In this document: one piece after another, positions 1-9,109 of the stretch | Layout: the number at the start of each line of letters is the position of its first letter | How positions within the stretch are numbered: the first letter of the stretch is position 1 | Notes under the pieces: generated by a model | The model's database searches: none | Told to the model about the DNA's origin: nothing | Seen by the model: the letters and a program-made list of their open reading frames with translations, nothing else | Assembly (NCBI GenBank): GCA_016342415.1 | Contig: JAEIOD010000034.1 | Coordinates: 1 to 48,967 of the forward strand | DNA length: 48,967 nucleotides | DNA from: Clostridiales bacterium | GTDB taxonomy: Bacteria; Bacillota; Clostridia; Peptostreptococcales; Acidaminobacteraceae | Direction: 5' to 3' | Position numbers and translations under genes: made by a program

Positions 1-90
1 AAAAAGGCTACATAATATAAATTTCTTCATACTACATAACCATTAAATTATACAGTTATCTTAAGTTGGTGACATTGTTCAATTGAACGC

Positions 91-1203
91 CTATTTAACA
101 TCTATTATTACCTCTTCTATAGCAGTCGGTGAGTTATTCACTGAAATACCTTTGCCGTTTTCCATCACTATAATATTTTCAACTCTCATGCCAAACTGAC
201 CTGAAATATAGATGCCTGGCTCAATACTAAATGCCATACCATCTTCTAAAATCAGATTGTTGTTGGCTTTAATATAGGGAGCTTCATGTACACTGAATCC
301 TATACCATGTCCTGTCCTATTTAGGAAATACTCCGCATAACCTTCACCATCAATAATATCTCTAGCAACTTTATCAATTGACGCAGCTGTTATACCCGTT
401 TTTGATGATTCCTGAGCAGTCATAGTAGATCTTAAACAAATCTCATATATCTTACGTTGAGCTTCTGAAGGTTCCCCTACAAAAAACGTACGCGATGTAT
501 CTGAACACATATTATTAACACGACAACCACAATCTACGACAACATTGTCACCTAATTCTATTCGGCTTGTACCTGCATTATAATGTGGCATTGAACTGTT
601 TTTTCCTGTTGCAACAATTGGATCAAAGGAAATACCATCTGCTCCTTTTTTTGCATACAATCGTTTGATTTCATCAATGACTTCATATTCATAAAGTCCA
701 GGTTTTATAAATGATTTGATTTCTTTCATCACTTCATCCGCTATAGCGCCTGCTTTTTTCATATTCTCAATTTCATCTTCCGATTTGATAATCCTGAACT
801 GTTCCAACATCGGATGAGCATTGACAAATGTACATGCCATCATATTCTGAAAATCTATGACATCAATACCTCGAATCGTTTCATTGACACCAATTCTTTT
901 GTCTAAAAGATCATAGGTTTCAAACGATCGTTTGACAGTCTCTAAAAAACCATCTCCATCTGCCCATCTATAAAATACGGCATCTTCTGGGTACTTATTT
1001 TTAGCTTCTTCATAATTAAGAAGTGGCGAGATATGAAAATACCTCTTGTCACTTAAGATCACCATACAATTTAATCTCTCATCAGCATGCGCATGATAAT
1101 CAATTAAGTACTCCATATCTGATGATGGTGCAATCATAACTGCATCTAATTCATACGTTGCCATCAGTTCAAACAATTTATCATATTTTTTTAAATTAAA
1201 CAT
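91..1203 (-). CDS. M24 family Xaa-Pro aminopeptidase (creatinase fold)
   Basis: Predicted cytosolic metallopeptidase of family M24B that removes an N-terminal residue preceding proline (aminopeptidase P or prolidase type). The 370-residue protein has an N-terminal creatinase-like domain (about 1-135) and a C-terminal pita-bread domain. The five expected metal ligands are visible: D224 (VVVDCGC), D235 (CSDTSRTF), H299 (RTGHGIGFSVHE), E328 (FSIEPGIY) and E342 (RVENI); H207 (MPHYN) fits the conserved histidine. I start at the ATG at 1203, 13 codons inside the longest frame, because AAGGGGGAAGG lies just before it. It is a single gene read leftward, with no clear partner. Aminopeptidase P and prolidase cannot be separated by eye. 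Confidence 0.88.
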   Translation of the reverse strand: MFNLKKYDKLFELMATYELDAVMIAPSSDMEYLIDYHAHADERLNCMVILSDKRYFHISPLLNYEEAKNKYPEDAVFYRWADGDGFLETVKRSFETYDLLDKRIGVNETIRGIDVIDFQNMMACTFVNAHPMLEQFRIIKSEDEIENMKKAGAIADEVMKEIKSFIKPGLYEYEVIDEIKRLYAKKGADGISFDPIVATGKNSSMPHYNAGTSRIELGDNVVVDCGCRVNNMCSDTSRTFFVGEPSEAQRKIYEICLRSTMTAQESSKTGITAASIDKVARDIIDGEGYAEYFLNRTGHGIGFSVHEAPYIKANNNLILEDGMAFSIEPGIYISGQFGMRVENIIVMENGKGISVNNSPTAIEEVIIDVK

Positions 1204-1316
1204 AACCTTCCCCCTTATGTCTATTATACATAAACGGTTCAATTTTGCTAATACTTTTTAGTATAATCTCATTAATTATTCTAAAACAATATTTATTCAA
1301 AAAAAGAATAGATAAA

Positions 1317-2693
1317 CTATTCTTTAATTAAATGTTTGTTGTCACAGGCGGCTCTACCCACTTTAGATAAATGATAATATACATCACCAACTTTTACCTT
1401 AACAATATCTGCTGTGAAGTCGTTGTTAGTGCCTTCACTTGATGAGTTAGAAAGTAAACTTGAACCCACACCATATGAATCGACAGGTGCCCCAGCTTCT
1501 TCAAAATATTTTATCTTTTCTACATTAAAACCACCTGTAACTGTTATTTTAATATTTCTACAATAGTCTTTTGCCAATGAAGCATACTTTGCTTGATCTA
1601 TGTCACTCATACGACTGACAAGAGTATGATAATATGTATCCATGACACGACGCAATGTTCTTACTAATCTTAAATTGACACCATTATCTTGTTTCTTATC
1701 AAATAATGGTTCCAAAGAAACATCCATCATATTACCACTTGTATCTGGTCTAACACCAAACAACACATACTTTTTCGCTTCTTCTTCTTCACCCTTTTTC
1801 ATATGGTCAAAGTATTTTTCCCACATCATATCAATCACTTCATATGTTGTTTTTACACAATCATTATGGAAATCAACCAATGCAATTCTTGGAGTATCAA
1901 TACCGATGCTTTCAGCAAATGACATCATCGTTACTGCTGTATTACCATAGAAACATGCAATACTGGCATGAGAAATGGTGCCTTTTGCACTACCGAATCC
2001 CCACCAATCATTTTGCTCGCCAGTCGAAAAGAATGGATCTAAGGCATGTCTGTGCTCTGCATTAAAACGTTCCAATGCAATACGGTAAGCATAACCACCA
2101 ACTGCTTGAATTTTATAATGGTCAAATCTTGCCGGAAAGAATAAAACAGACTTACCATTCGCAGCTTCCAAAACATTATAAGTGTTCGTTGCAATACGAG
2201 TCGGTAAACTAAGCACACCTAAAATAGGTGTTTCCAAATGTCCAAAGTCTCTATATCTACCACGTACAACCAACACCGGATCCACATCTAATGGATTGCC
2301 ATCGTAATGTGCCAAAGTACCATCATGAACAGCAAAAACCTCTAATTGATCATAAGTGTTGATAAAAGTATCACCTTCATAATAGCCTGTAGCCACTTTC
2401 AAGATTGCCAAAGCTTCATCCACTCCAGCGATTACTGAAAAAGGCTTCCTTCTTGTAAAGAACTGCATCTCAACATGAATATCACCGTTAACTTCATCTT
2501 TTACTTCTACAACTTTTTCTAAATCGTGAGTATTATCTCCGAAAGTGATAGATTGTTCTGCTCTTGTTTTTAATACTCTAATTGTATTGTTAAAGTATTC
2601 ATCAGAATACCAACCAGTTCTTAATTTGCGTACGATATCATCTGTCATTTTAAAAGTTTCAACAGACAATCGTTTTTTGTTATACCAAGTCAT
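1317..2693 (-). CDS. pncB: nicotinate phosphoribosyltransferase
   Basis: Converts nicotinate and PRPP to nicotinate mononucleotide, the committed step of NAD salvage (Preiss-Handler route). At 458 residues it fits the family. The N-terminal part (GWYSDEYFNNT), the central stretch GFGSAKGTISHAS and the phosphate-binding C-terminal part (TGGFNVEKI then YGVGSSLLS) are typical. Its ATG overlaps the stop of the upstream nicotinamidase gene (TAATG), so the two are translationally coupled and make a complete nicotinamide to NaMN module. Control is most likely by NrtR through the operator upstream of the first gene. Confidence 0.93.
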   Translation of the reverse strand: MTWYNKKRLSVETFKMTDDIVRKLRTGWYSDEYFNNTIRVLKTRAEQSITFGDNTHDLEKVVEVKDEVNGDIHVEMQFFTRRKPFSVIAGVDEALAILKVATGYYEGDTFINTYDQLEVFAVHDGTLAHYDGNPLDVDPVLVVRGRYRDFGHLETPILGVLSLPTRIATNTYNVLEAANGKSVLFFPARFDHYKIQAVGGYAYRIALERFNAEHRHALDPFFSTGEQNDWWGFGSAKGTISHASIACFYGNTAVTMMSFAESIGIDTPRIALVDFHNDCVKTTYEVIDMMWEKYFDHMKKGEEEEAKKYVLFGVRPDTSGNMMDVSLEPLFDKKQDNGVNLRLVRTLRRVMDTYYHTLVSRMSDIDQAKYASLAKDYCRNIKITVTGGFNVEKIKYFEEAGAPVDSYGVGSSLLSNSSSEGTNNDFTADIVKVKVGDVYYHLSKVGRAACDNKHLIKE

Positions 2694-3337
2694 TAAATTC
2701 TCCCTAATAATATACCATTATCTTTTAACATCTTTAAAGATATCAAATGCATGAAATCTCCTGGATGATTGATTTCATTTACATGATATGTTTCTACAGC
2801 ATTTTCTACAACCATGATTTCACAGGGTTGATTGATTCGATTATAGTGCGTTTTTAAGGATAAAACAAATTGCATCACACATAGGTCGGTACAACATCCC
2901 ACTACCAAATAACGTGAATTCTTATTCTCAGACAACCAAGCCTGAAATTCAGGCTCAATAAAACCATTTGTAGAATTCTTCTTGATTATTTTACCATTGT
3001 CAGACCATTTTATTAACTCATCTACAATCTCAGTTTCCTCTGTATCGATTGTACAATGCGGTAAAAAAGTATTAAACTCCATAGAGTCGTTTGAATGTGA
3101 ATCACACAAAAATAAATGTTCACTCTCATCAAAGGTGATCAAAACCTTCTGAGTATTTTCAATTATCCTCTCAACTCGATCAGAATATAGATTGCCTTTT
3201 TTGGCAAAGCCATTGATCATATCAATAACGACTACATTAGAATCTTTCCACTTATTTACATCAATCAATTCTGAAGGTGTCTCTAGAAAGGTATCTATGA
3301 TATATCGGCTCTCATCATACAATTTATTCTTATCCAT
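2693..3337 (-). CDS. pncA: nicotinamidase (isochorismatase-fold amidohydrolase)
   Basis: Hydrolyses nicotinamide to nicotinate and ammonia, feeding the next gene. The 214-residue protein shows the Asp-Lys-Cys triad of the family: D39 (VVVIDMINGF), a lysine at 119/120 (IIKKNSTNGF) and C153 (CCTDLCVMQF). D79 and H81 (CDSHSND) fit the metal site. AAGAGG lies 8 bases before the ATG. It is the first gene of the pncA-pncB operon, behind a good promoter and a palindromic NrtR-type operator. The general family is isochorismatase-like, but the coupling to pncB makes nicotinamidase by far the best call. Confidence 0.92.
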   Translation of the reverse strand: MDKNKLYDESRYIIDTFLETPSELIDVNKWKDSNVVVIDMINGFAKKGNLYSDRVERIIENTQKVLITFDESEHLFLCDSHSNDSMEFNTFLPHCTIDTEETEIVDELIKWSDNGKIIKKNSTNGFIEPEFQAWLSENKNSRYLVVGCCTDLCVMQFVLSLKTHYNRINQPCEIMVVENAVETYHVNEINHPGDFMHLISLKMLKDNGILLGRI

Positions 3338-3346
3338 AATAACCTC

Positions 3347-3411
3347 TTATTAATATTTTGTTAATATCAGCTTGTTAATATCATTTTAGAACTTGTTTAC
3401 TTATAAGTCAA
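3347..3411 (-). promoter_or_regulatory. pncA-pncB promoter with NrtR-type operator
   Basis: Read leftward: a -35 box TTGACT (3406-3411), a 17-base spacer and a -10 box TAAAAT (3383-3388). Just downstream are a half-site GATATTAACAA (about 3372-3382) and a 21-base near-palindrome at 3347-3367, read as ATATTAACAA, one base, AATATTAATAA (arms share an overlap at the centre). It matches the perfect palindrome in front of nrtR at 18 of 21 positions. It ends next to the pncA ribosome binding site, so bound repressor would block transcription. The sites are seen; NrtR binding is inferred. Confidence 0.75.
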
Positions 3412-3510
3412 GTTGAATTGTTGTAATTTCAAGAGCATTCAGCACTAAATTTGTAGACTAAGCTGGTATACTTCCTATTTATAGAATATAATATTAACAA
3501 GGAGGACGAT

Positions 3511-3957
3511 ATGGACAAAACACTAAAAGAATTTCAAAAAGAACAGGCCATTAAATGTTTTAATCAAACATGGGACTATATAGACAGCCCTAATAGAACT
3601 GAAGAGGATGACCTCAGCATGATTCATTGTGCGCATACTTCTCGTTATTTATGGGGACAAGTCGGTGAACCACTAAACTTTGAACGTGGTGAATGGCAGA
3701 TTTCTAAAGTTTATCATCTATTAAATAAAGGCCAGCAAGCTTTGTATCATGCAGAAGCGTGTTTAAGAATATGTGAGAAAAATCACATAGAAGATTTTGA
3801 TATCGTATTTGCTTATGAGGCTATGGCTAATGCCTATAAACTTCTAGGGGATAATGAACAACTTGAAAGCTACAAAAAAAGAGCATACGATGCTTTACCA
3901 CAAATTGAAGATGAGGGTAATCGCAACTATGCACGGTCAGAACTGGATAAAATTTAA
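3511..3957 (+). CDS. small helical TPR-like protein of unknown function
   Basis: A 148-residue soluble protein, strongly predicted helical, with no signal peptide or membrane segment. Residues about 65-130 look like degenerate tetratricopeptide helices (QALYHAEACLRICEKN, then FAYEAMANAYKLLGDNEQL). The first half has a conserved-looking patch, HCAHTSRYLWGQVGEP, in which histidines and a cysteine could bind a ligand or metal. AAGGAGG precedes the ATG well, and a TATAAT (3487-3492) followed by ATATTAACAA, resembling half an NrtR site, lies upstream. It is divergent from pncA and its stop overlaps that of nrtR by 3 bases. No known function is recognised. Confidence 0.8.
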   Translation: MDKTLKEFQKEQAIKCFNQTWDYIDSPNRTEEDDLSMIHCAHTSRYLWGQVGEPLNFERGEWQISKVYHLLNKGQQALYHAEACLRICEKNHIEDFDIVFAYEAMANAYKLLGDNEQLESYKKRAYDALPQIEDEGNRNYARSELDKI

Positions 3958-4859
3958 GTTAAATGCCAAAACTTATTATAGGTGTAAAGTTTAGCGGGAC
4001 GATGTCCTTTTGAACTTTGCATCTTACTTGTTTCTATTACCATATCCTTAATTTTTCTTCTGAAACCAGCAGGTTTCTCTTCTTTGCCTAAGATAACTTG
4101 ATACACATTCTGAAGCTCTGTTAATGTAAAATACTCTGGTACCAAATTAAAGGCAATTTGAGTATACTCCAATTTATTTTTTAATCTATCTAAAGCCATA
4201 TCAATTATTTTTCCGTGATCAAATGCCAAATTGACTTGTTCCAAAACATCAACAACTCTGTGAATATTCTTTCCAATCAATGTTTCGGTAATCAGAAGGG
4301 TAGCTGAAATATCCAGATCAAGATCTTCATGGCTCAATGTTATTTTTATAGTTTCTGTTCGAATTACTTCATTTTCTGTTTCAATAATAACAGGTTCTAT
4401 GATTGTTTCTTTTAATATTTCGAACCAAGCAACATCTTTTGCATCATCACCAGCTTTGGGTTTCAAATTGGTTTTGTCTACAAGTGCCATATAAGAAGTA
4501 CTGATAACTCTCATTCTAGGATCTCTGTCAATTTGACCATAAGTATACAATTGCTCTAAATAAACATGGTCAATATTGGTTTCTTCTTTCAATTCTCTTA
4601 AAGCAGCTTCTCTTATGGTTTCATTACCATCAACAAATCCACCTGGTATTGCCCAACTATTAATATATGGATGATTCCGCCTTTTTATCAAGAGCACTTT
4701 CAATACTTTCTTATCATTTTTCTTATAATTGTCAGACTGAATAGAATCCATTGTAAATAACAACACATCAGCTGTTACCGATGGCTTTTCATATTTACCT
4801 GCATCATAACTCTGTAAAAATTCTTTTTCATTTAAGCCTTGTTCATTTCTATCAACCAT
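3954..4859 (-). CDS. nrtR: NrtR-type Nudix transcriptional regulator of NAD metabolism
   Basis: A 301-residue protein with an N-terminal Nudix domain and a C-terminal winged-helix part (about 215-301), the NrtR architecture. NrtR proteins bind ADP-ribose-type ligands and repress NAD biosynthesis or salvage genes. The Nudix box is nearly canonical: GGFVDGNETIREAAL followed by RELKEETNI, with the usual glycine near the end replaced by asparagine, so catalytic activity is possible but not assured. It lies next to pncA-pncB, and both units carry the same 21-base operator, which supports local control and autoregulation. Its promoter -35 box overlaps the stop codon of the upstream flavoprotein gene. 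Confidence 0.88.
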   Translation of the reverse strand: MVDRNEQGLNEKEFLQSYDAGKYEKPSVTADVLLFTMDSIQSDNYKKNDKKVLKVLLIKRRNHPYINSWAIPGGFVDGNETIREAALRELKEETNIDHVYLEQLYTYGQIDRDPRMRVISTSYMALVDKTNLKPKAGDDAKDVAWFEILKETIIEPVIIETENEVIRTETIKITLSHEDLDLDISATLLITETLIGKNIHRVVDVLEQVNLAFDHGKIIDMALDRLKNKLEYTQIAFNLVPEYFTLTELQNVYQVILGKEEKPAGFRRKIKDMVIETSKMQSSKGHRPAKLYTYNKFWHLT

Positions 4860-4872
4860 TTGCCACCTCTTC

Positions 4873-4923
4873 TTATTAACATAATGTTAATAACAGTATA
4901 AATAAGTATTTTTATTCTGTCAA
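4873..4923 (-). promoter_or_regulatory. nrtR promoter and perfect palindromic operator
   Basis: Read leftward: TTGACA (4918-4923), a 17-base spacer and TATACT (4895-4900), a near-consensus sigma-A promoter. Immediately downstream, at 4873-4893, is a perfect 21-base palindrome: TTATTAACAT, one central base, ATGTTAATAA. It covers the expected transcription start and ends just before the ribosome binding site, as expected for an autorepressor. The pncA operator is a close variant. Confidence 0.82.
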
Positions 4924-6308
4924 ATACTTAACAAACGTATCTCTTCAATTGAAACTCTAGAAGGTTTATCCGTTTCGGTCCTTACTTCAACAGCATTTTT
5001 TTCGATATGATGGTAATCACTAATGATTTCTTTAATAAGAGGTTGACACCTTAATCCTTGGCAATTACCCATACCAGCTCTTACTCTTCTTTTTATGGCA
5101 TCGGTAGTCGTCAACTTGATAGGTCCATTTAAGGCCTTTAGTATACGATTTTTCCCCTGTATCTCACACTGACAGACAAGTGTATCATTTTCCATCTCAA
5201 AATAACTTTTCCTATATGGATTAAAATCCTTCTTTACAGTTAACTGACACTTCTCTTTGATAAGATCAACAACATACTCCGCAATTGCTGGCGAAGATGT
5301 TAATCCAGGTGAATCTATACCGCCTACTGTAATGGCAAAATCGTCTACATACTTGATAAAAAAATCCTGATTAGAAGACATTGCTCTTATACCAGAAAAG
5401 GTTGTTAAGGCTCTTTTAACATCAAATGATGTCACTGAGTTTTTTGCTTGTTTAACGATTGATTCCAATCGAGTAATTGATGTCTCCGTTTTAGGGTCCT
5501 CCAACAAGTCCTCCGCATCAGGTCCTATCATCAGATTGCCATGTACGGTTGGTGTGACTAAAATCCCTTTACCTTTTTCAGTTGGTGTCTGGAAAATGAC
5601 ATGGTTAACCACGTTTTGATCCTTTCCAAGAAGTATATATTGACCACGTCTTGGGTGAATAGTAAGCTCGTTATTTCCAAGCCAACGATTGATTTTGCCA
5701 GAATCTAAACCTGCAGCATTAATTAGCCATTTACCTTTAATCATGCCTTTGGATGTTTCTATATGATAACATTCTTCTAAACTGATGTCAGTGACTTCAT
5801 GTTCTAATAACAATGTCACGCCATTTTCAATCGCATTTTCAATAAGTGCGATTGTCATTTCATAAGGAGATGTTATACCAATAGAAGGTGAAAATAACGC
5901 ACATAACACATTGGGATTGATGTGAGGTTCTAATTCTAATATCTCATCTCTCGTCAACCACTTAAAATCGGTTTGTCCTATTTTTAGTGCATTTTCATAT
6001 TGAATCATCAGATTCGTCCTATCTTCTTGTGAAAATCCTATGATAAGACCACCAATTTTTTTATAACCGAATTGGAGTTCCTTATTCAAAGATTCAAACG
6101 AGTTATTCCCCTTTATACAGAGTTCACCTTTCAAAGATCCAGCTTTTCCTGCATATCCACCATGAACTATACCACTGTTTGCTTTGGACGCTCCTAAAGA
6201 AACATCAGCTTCTTTTTCAACGAGTGCCACCGTCACATCATACCGTGATAATGCTCTGGAAATGCAACAACCAACAACTCCACCACCTACAATTACAAAA
6301 TCATACAT
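4920..6308 (-). CDS. GlpA-like FAD-dependent dehydrogenase with C-terminal [2Fe-2S] domain
   Basis: A 462-residue flavoprotein of the DAO/glycerol-3-phosphate dehydrogenase family. The N-terminal dinucleotide motif (IVGGGVVGCC) and GASKANSGIVHGGY are typical of the short clostridial GlpA group. The C-terminal part carries CQC (about residue 393) and later C-x4-C (NCQGLRC), the four cysteines of a BFD-like [2Fe-2S] domain. Likely substrates are glycerol 3-phosphate or a 2-hydroxyacid. In many Clostridia this gene is followed by a second flavoprotein and a DUF1667 protein; here it stands alone, so its electron partner is elsewhere. L-2-hydroxyglutarate oxidase is the main alternative. Confidence 0.82.
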   Translation of the reverse strand: MYDFVIVGGGVVGCCISRALSRYDVTVALVEKEADVSLGASKANSGIVHGGYAGKAGSLKGELCIKGNNSFESLNKELQFGYKKIGGLIIGFSQEDRTNLMIQYENALKIGQTDFKWLTRDEILELEPHINPNVLCALFSPSIGITSPYEMTIALIENAIENGVTLLLEHEVTDISLEECYHIETSKGMIKGKWLINAAGLDSGKINRWLGNNELTIHPRRGQYILLGKDQNVVNHVIFQTPTEKGKGILVTPTVHGNLMIGPDAEDLLEDPKTETSITRLESIVKQAKNSVTSFDVKRALTTFSGIRAMSSNQDFFIKYVDDFAITVGGIDSPGLTSSPAIAEYVVDLIKEKCQLTVKKDFNPYRKSYFEMENDTLVCQCEIQGKNRILKALNGPIKLTTTDAIKRRVRAGMGNCQGLRCQPLIKEIISDYHHIEKNAVEVRTETDKPSRVSIEEIRLLSI

Positions 6309-6379
6309 AAAACCTCTCCTCTTCTAGTTTATTGTACCATTCTCTGGGTATTTTTAATAATAGAAACGGAGGTGTTTTT

Positions 6380-9106
6380 ATGAATCAACAAAAAGCAAAC
6401 AAAATGAGTGTCATCGGATTTACAATTATTATAGCTATTGGTATCTTATTAGCAGGTACACGTTCTATAGTAGAGTTTATTACAAACTATCAATGGTTTA
6501 ATTTTAATACATATTTGGATACGTTTTTGGTTAAGATCAAAACAGAGATTATTATTTTATTACCTCTGACAATCCTTCTCTCCACAGGATTATATATTTA
6601 TCTTAAAAAACTAAAACAGAGATATTATCATGTTGCTCATATATTTTATAATGCGACTGCGGATAAAATAATACACCGTATGATGATGGTTTTTTCAATA
6701 TTCACAGGATTCCTCACTGGCCTAATCATCAGCAATAGTATATGGTTGAAATTGAGACTATTTTTGAGTCAACAAACATTCAGTATAAAGGACCCTATCT
6801 TTGACAAAGACATAAGCTTCTATATATTTAAACTGCCCTTTTATGAACAGATATTGGTTAGTTTAATTGTCATGACTTTGTTCTTAGCTGCTATCACTAT
6901 AGCTTTTTTTGTAATCCTGATGAGCATAAGACACACAGCAGAAAACAAAATACAAGATATTCACTATGTCAATCCACAACAACGACTAGATCAGTTGTTA
7001 AAAAATGAAATTGCTAAAACGGCTATTAAACGCATTGCTTATTTAGGATTAATCGTATTATTACTCATCAGTTTCAGATACTTCCTAAAGGGTTATGAAT
7101 TGATGTACTCAACTAGGGGTGTTGCATATGGTGCCAGTTATACCGATATACATGTGACCTTGATCGTTTATCGTATTTTATGCGCGGTCACCTTTGTCTC
7201 ATCATTCATCTTTTGTTTTGCATTATTAAAAAACAAAACAAAATTGGCCATAGCAGTACCAGTTACGATTATTTCAATTGCGCTTATTGGTGGAATTATA
7301 GCGTTAATGGTACAACAGCTAATTGTTGAACCAGATGAAATAAGTAAGGAAAAAGAATATCTAGAATATAATATCCAACATACACAAGAAGCTTTTGCAT
7401 TAGTAGATGTCAAGGAAGAGCAATATCTTGTTGAACAGGACTTGGAATGGTCAGATATTCTAGAAAATGAAAATACCATTAAAAATATAAGAATTAACGA
7501 TGCCAGGCCACTCGAGCAAACTTACAATCAAATACAAGGTATCCGTTTGTATTATACATTTGCCGGGATTGATTTAGATCGTTATATCATTGATGATGAA
7601 TACAAACAAGTTTTTATTTCAGCTAGAGAGCTCAATCAAGAAAAACTCAGCGATCAAGCTAAAACCTGGATAAACATACATCTAAAATATACTCATGGTT
7701 ATGGAATGGTTATGTCTCCCGTTAATGAAGTCACAGAAGAAGGACAACCAAAACTACTCTTTAAGAATATACCTCCAATCAGTGATACCAGTTTGATAAT
7801 CAAACAACCGGAAATATATTTTGGTGAATTATCAGACCGTTATATAATCGTAAATACAAAAGAAGATGAGTTTGACTACCCTTCAGGATCTGATAATGAA
7901 ACCACACGATACAATGGAGATGCAGGTCTGTCACTGAGTGGTATCAACCGGTTATTGTTTTCTTTTAGAGAAAGCAGTATGAAGTTATTTGTTTCTTCAG
8001 TCGTTCATTCAGATAGTAAAATAATATTATATCGAAACATCCAACAGAGAATCAAAACAATTGCTCCATTTTTAGAGTATGATCAAAATCCTTATCTTGT
8101 ACTGAATCAAGATGATGGTAAGCTGTATTGGATAATCGATGCTTATACAACCAGTAAGTATTACCCATATTCACAAATGTTTTCATTTAAGAAAAAACCG
8201 GTTAATTATATCAGAAACTCTGTAAAAGTAGTCATAGATGCGTATAATGGTACCACAGATTATTACATCATTGATCATGAGGATCCTATGATTACAGCAT
8301 ATGATGAAATTTTTACAGATTTATTCAAAGATATTTCTGATATGCCAGCAGGTTTAAGATCACATATCAAATATCCACAGGATTATTTCGACTTGCAAAC
8401 TCAAGTTTATAGAAGTTATCATGTCATTAATCCTGAAGTCTTCTATAATGGTGAAGACATGTGGGATATTGCAAACGAAAAATATATGGATGGTGTTCAA
8501 CCTATTGAATCCAATTATGTTATGTTTAAATTACCGGATTCTGATATTGAAGAGTTTGCCTTAATTGTGCCGTATACGCCTAAGGAAAAAGCAAACATGA
8601 CTTCACTCTTTGTCGCTAGAAATGATAATGAAAATTATGGTAAACTGTATATATATAAATTGCCGAAAGATAAAACCATTCAAGGTCCTATGATGATAGA
8701 GTCTAGAATTGATCAAGATTCGACAATTTCTCCTCAATTTACATTATGGGGGCAAGAAGGTTCCGCCGTTTTAAGAGGTAATCTTATTGTTGTACCAGTA
8801 GGTGACTCAATTTTATATGTAGAGCCAATTTATCTGCAAGCTGATAATCCAAACAGTCTACCAGAGATGAAACGTGTGATTGTCGCATATCAGGAAACCA
8901 TTGTCATGGAAGAAAATTTGGATTTAGCACTCAGAAAAATCTTTAATCAAAAATCTGTGTCATTAGATATTGATATAGAAGGTTTGTCACCAGAAATCAA
9001 GAGACTGTTACAAGAATTAACCCTACTCTTTAATAATTCAAAAGACAATATGGAAGAAATCGAAAATGTTCTCAATCGACTTAATACGCTATTAGAAGGA
9101 AATTAA
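6380..9106 (+). CDS. UPF0182 family large membrane protein
   Basis: A 908-residue protein of the UPF0182/COG1615 family, whose function is unknown. Seven hydrophobic segments occupy about the first 310 residues (for example VIGFTIIIAIGILLAG, IIILLPLTILLSTGLYIYL and KLAIAVPVTIISIALIGG). A large hydrophilic part of about 600 residues follows, probably outside the cell, and ends in an acidic helical tail. I use the ATG at 6380, 16 codons inside the longest frame, because ACGGAGGTG precedes it. The next gene starts 3 bases after the stop, so the two are probably co-transcribed. Confidence 0.88.
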   Translation: MNQQKANKMSVIGFTIIIAIGILLAGTRSIVEFITNYQWFNFNTYLDTFLVKIKTEIIILLPLTILLSTGLYIYLKKLKQRYYHVAHIFYNATADKIIHRMMMVFSIFTGFLTGLIISNSIWLKLRLFLSQQTFSIKDPIFDKDISFYIFKLPFYEQILVSLIVMTLFLAAITIAFFVILMSIRHTAENKIQDIHYVNPQQRLDQLLKNEIAKTAIKRIAYLGLIVLLLISFRYFLKGYELMYSTRGVAYGASYTDIHVTLIVYRILCAVTFVSSFIFCFALLKNKTKLAIAVPVTIISIALIGGIIALMVQQLIVEPDEISKEKEYLEYNIQHTQEAFALVDVKEEQYLVEQDLEWSDILENENTIKNIRINDARPLEQTYNQIQGIRLYYTFAGIDLDRYIIDDEYKQVFISARELNQEKLSDQAKTWINIHLKYTHGYGMVMSPVNEVTEEGQPKLLFKNIPPISDTSLIIKQPEIYFGELSDRYIIVNTKEDEFDYPSGSDNETTRYNGDAGLSLSGINRLLFSFRESSMKLFVSSVVHSDSKIILYRNIQQRIKTIAPFLEYDQNPYLVLNQDDGKLYWIIDAYTTSKYYPYSQMFSFKKKPVNYIRNSVKVVIDAYNGTTDYYIIDHEDPMITAYDEIFTDLFKDISDMPAGLRSHIKYPQDYFDLQTQVYRSYHVINPEVFYNGEDMWDIANEKYMDGVQPIESNYVMFKLPDSDIEEFALIVPYTPKEKANMTSLFVARNDNENYGKLYIYKLPKDKTIQGPMMIESRIDQDSTISPQFTLWGQEGSAVLRGNLIVVPVGDSILYVEPIYLQADNPNSLPEMKRVIVAYQETIVMEENLDLALRKIFNQKSVSLDIDIEGLSPEIKRLLQELTLLFNNSKDNMEEIENVLNRLNTLLEGN

Positions 9107-9109
9107 CAA

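Noticed and set aside
78..89. GTTCAATTGAAC palindrome beside the first gene as a terminator
   Set aside because: Too short, without a loop or U-tract.
1642..2065. Rightward open frames inside pncB and other antisense frames across the window
   Set aside because: They mirror real genes on the other strand, lack ribosome binding sites and give biased translations typical of shadow frames.
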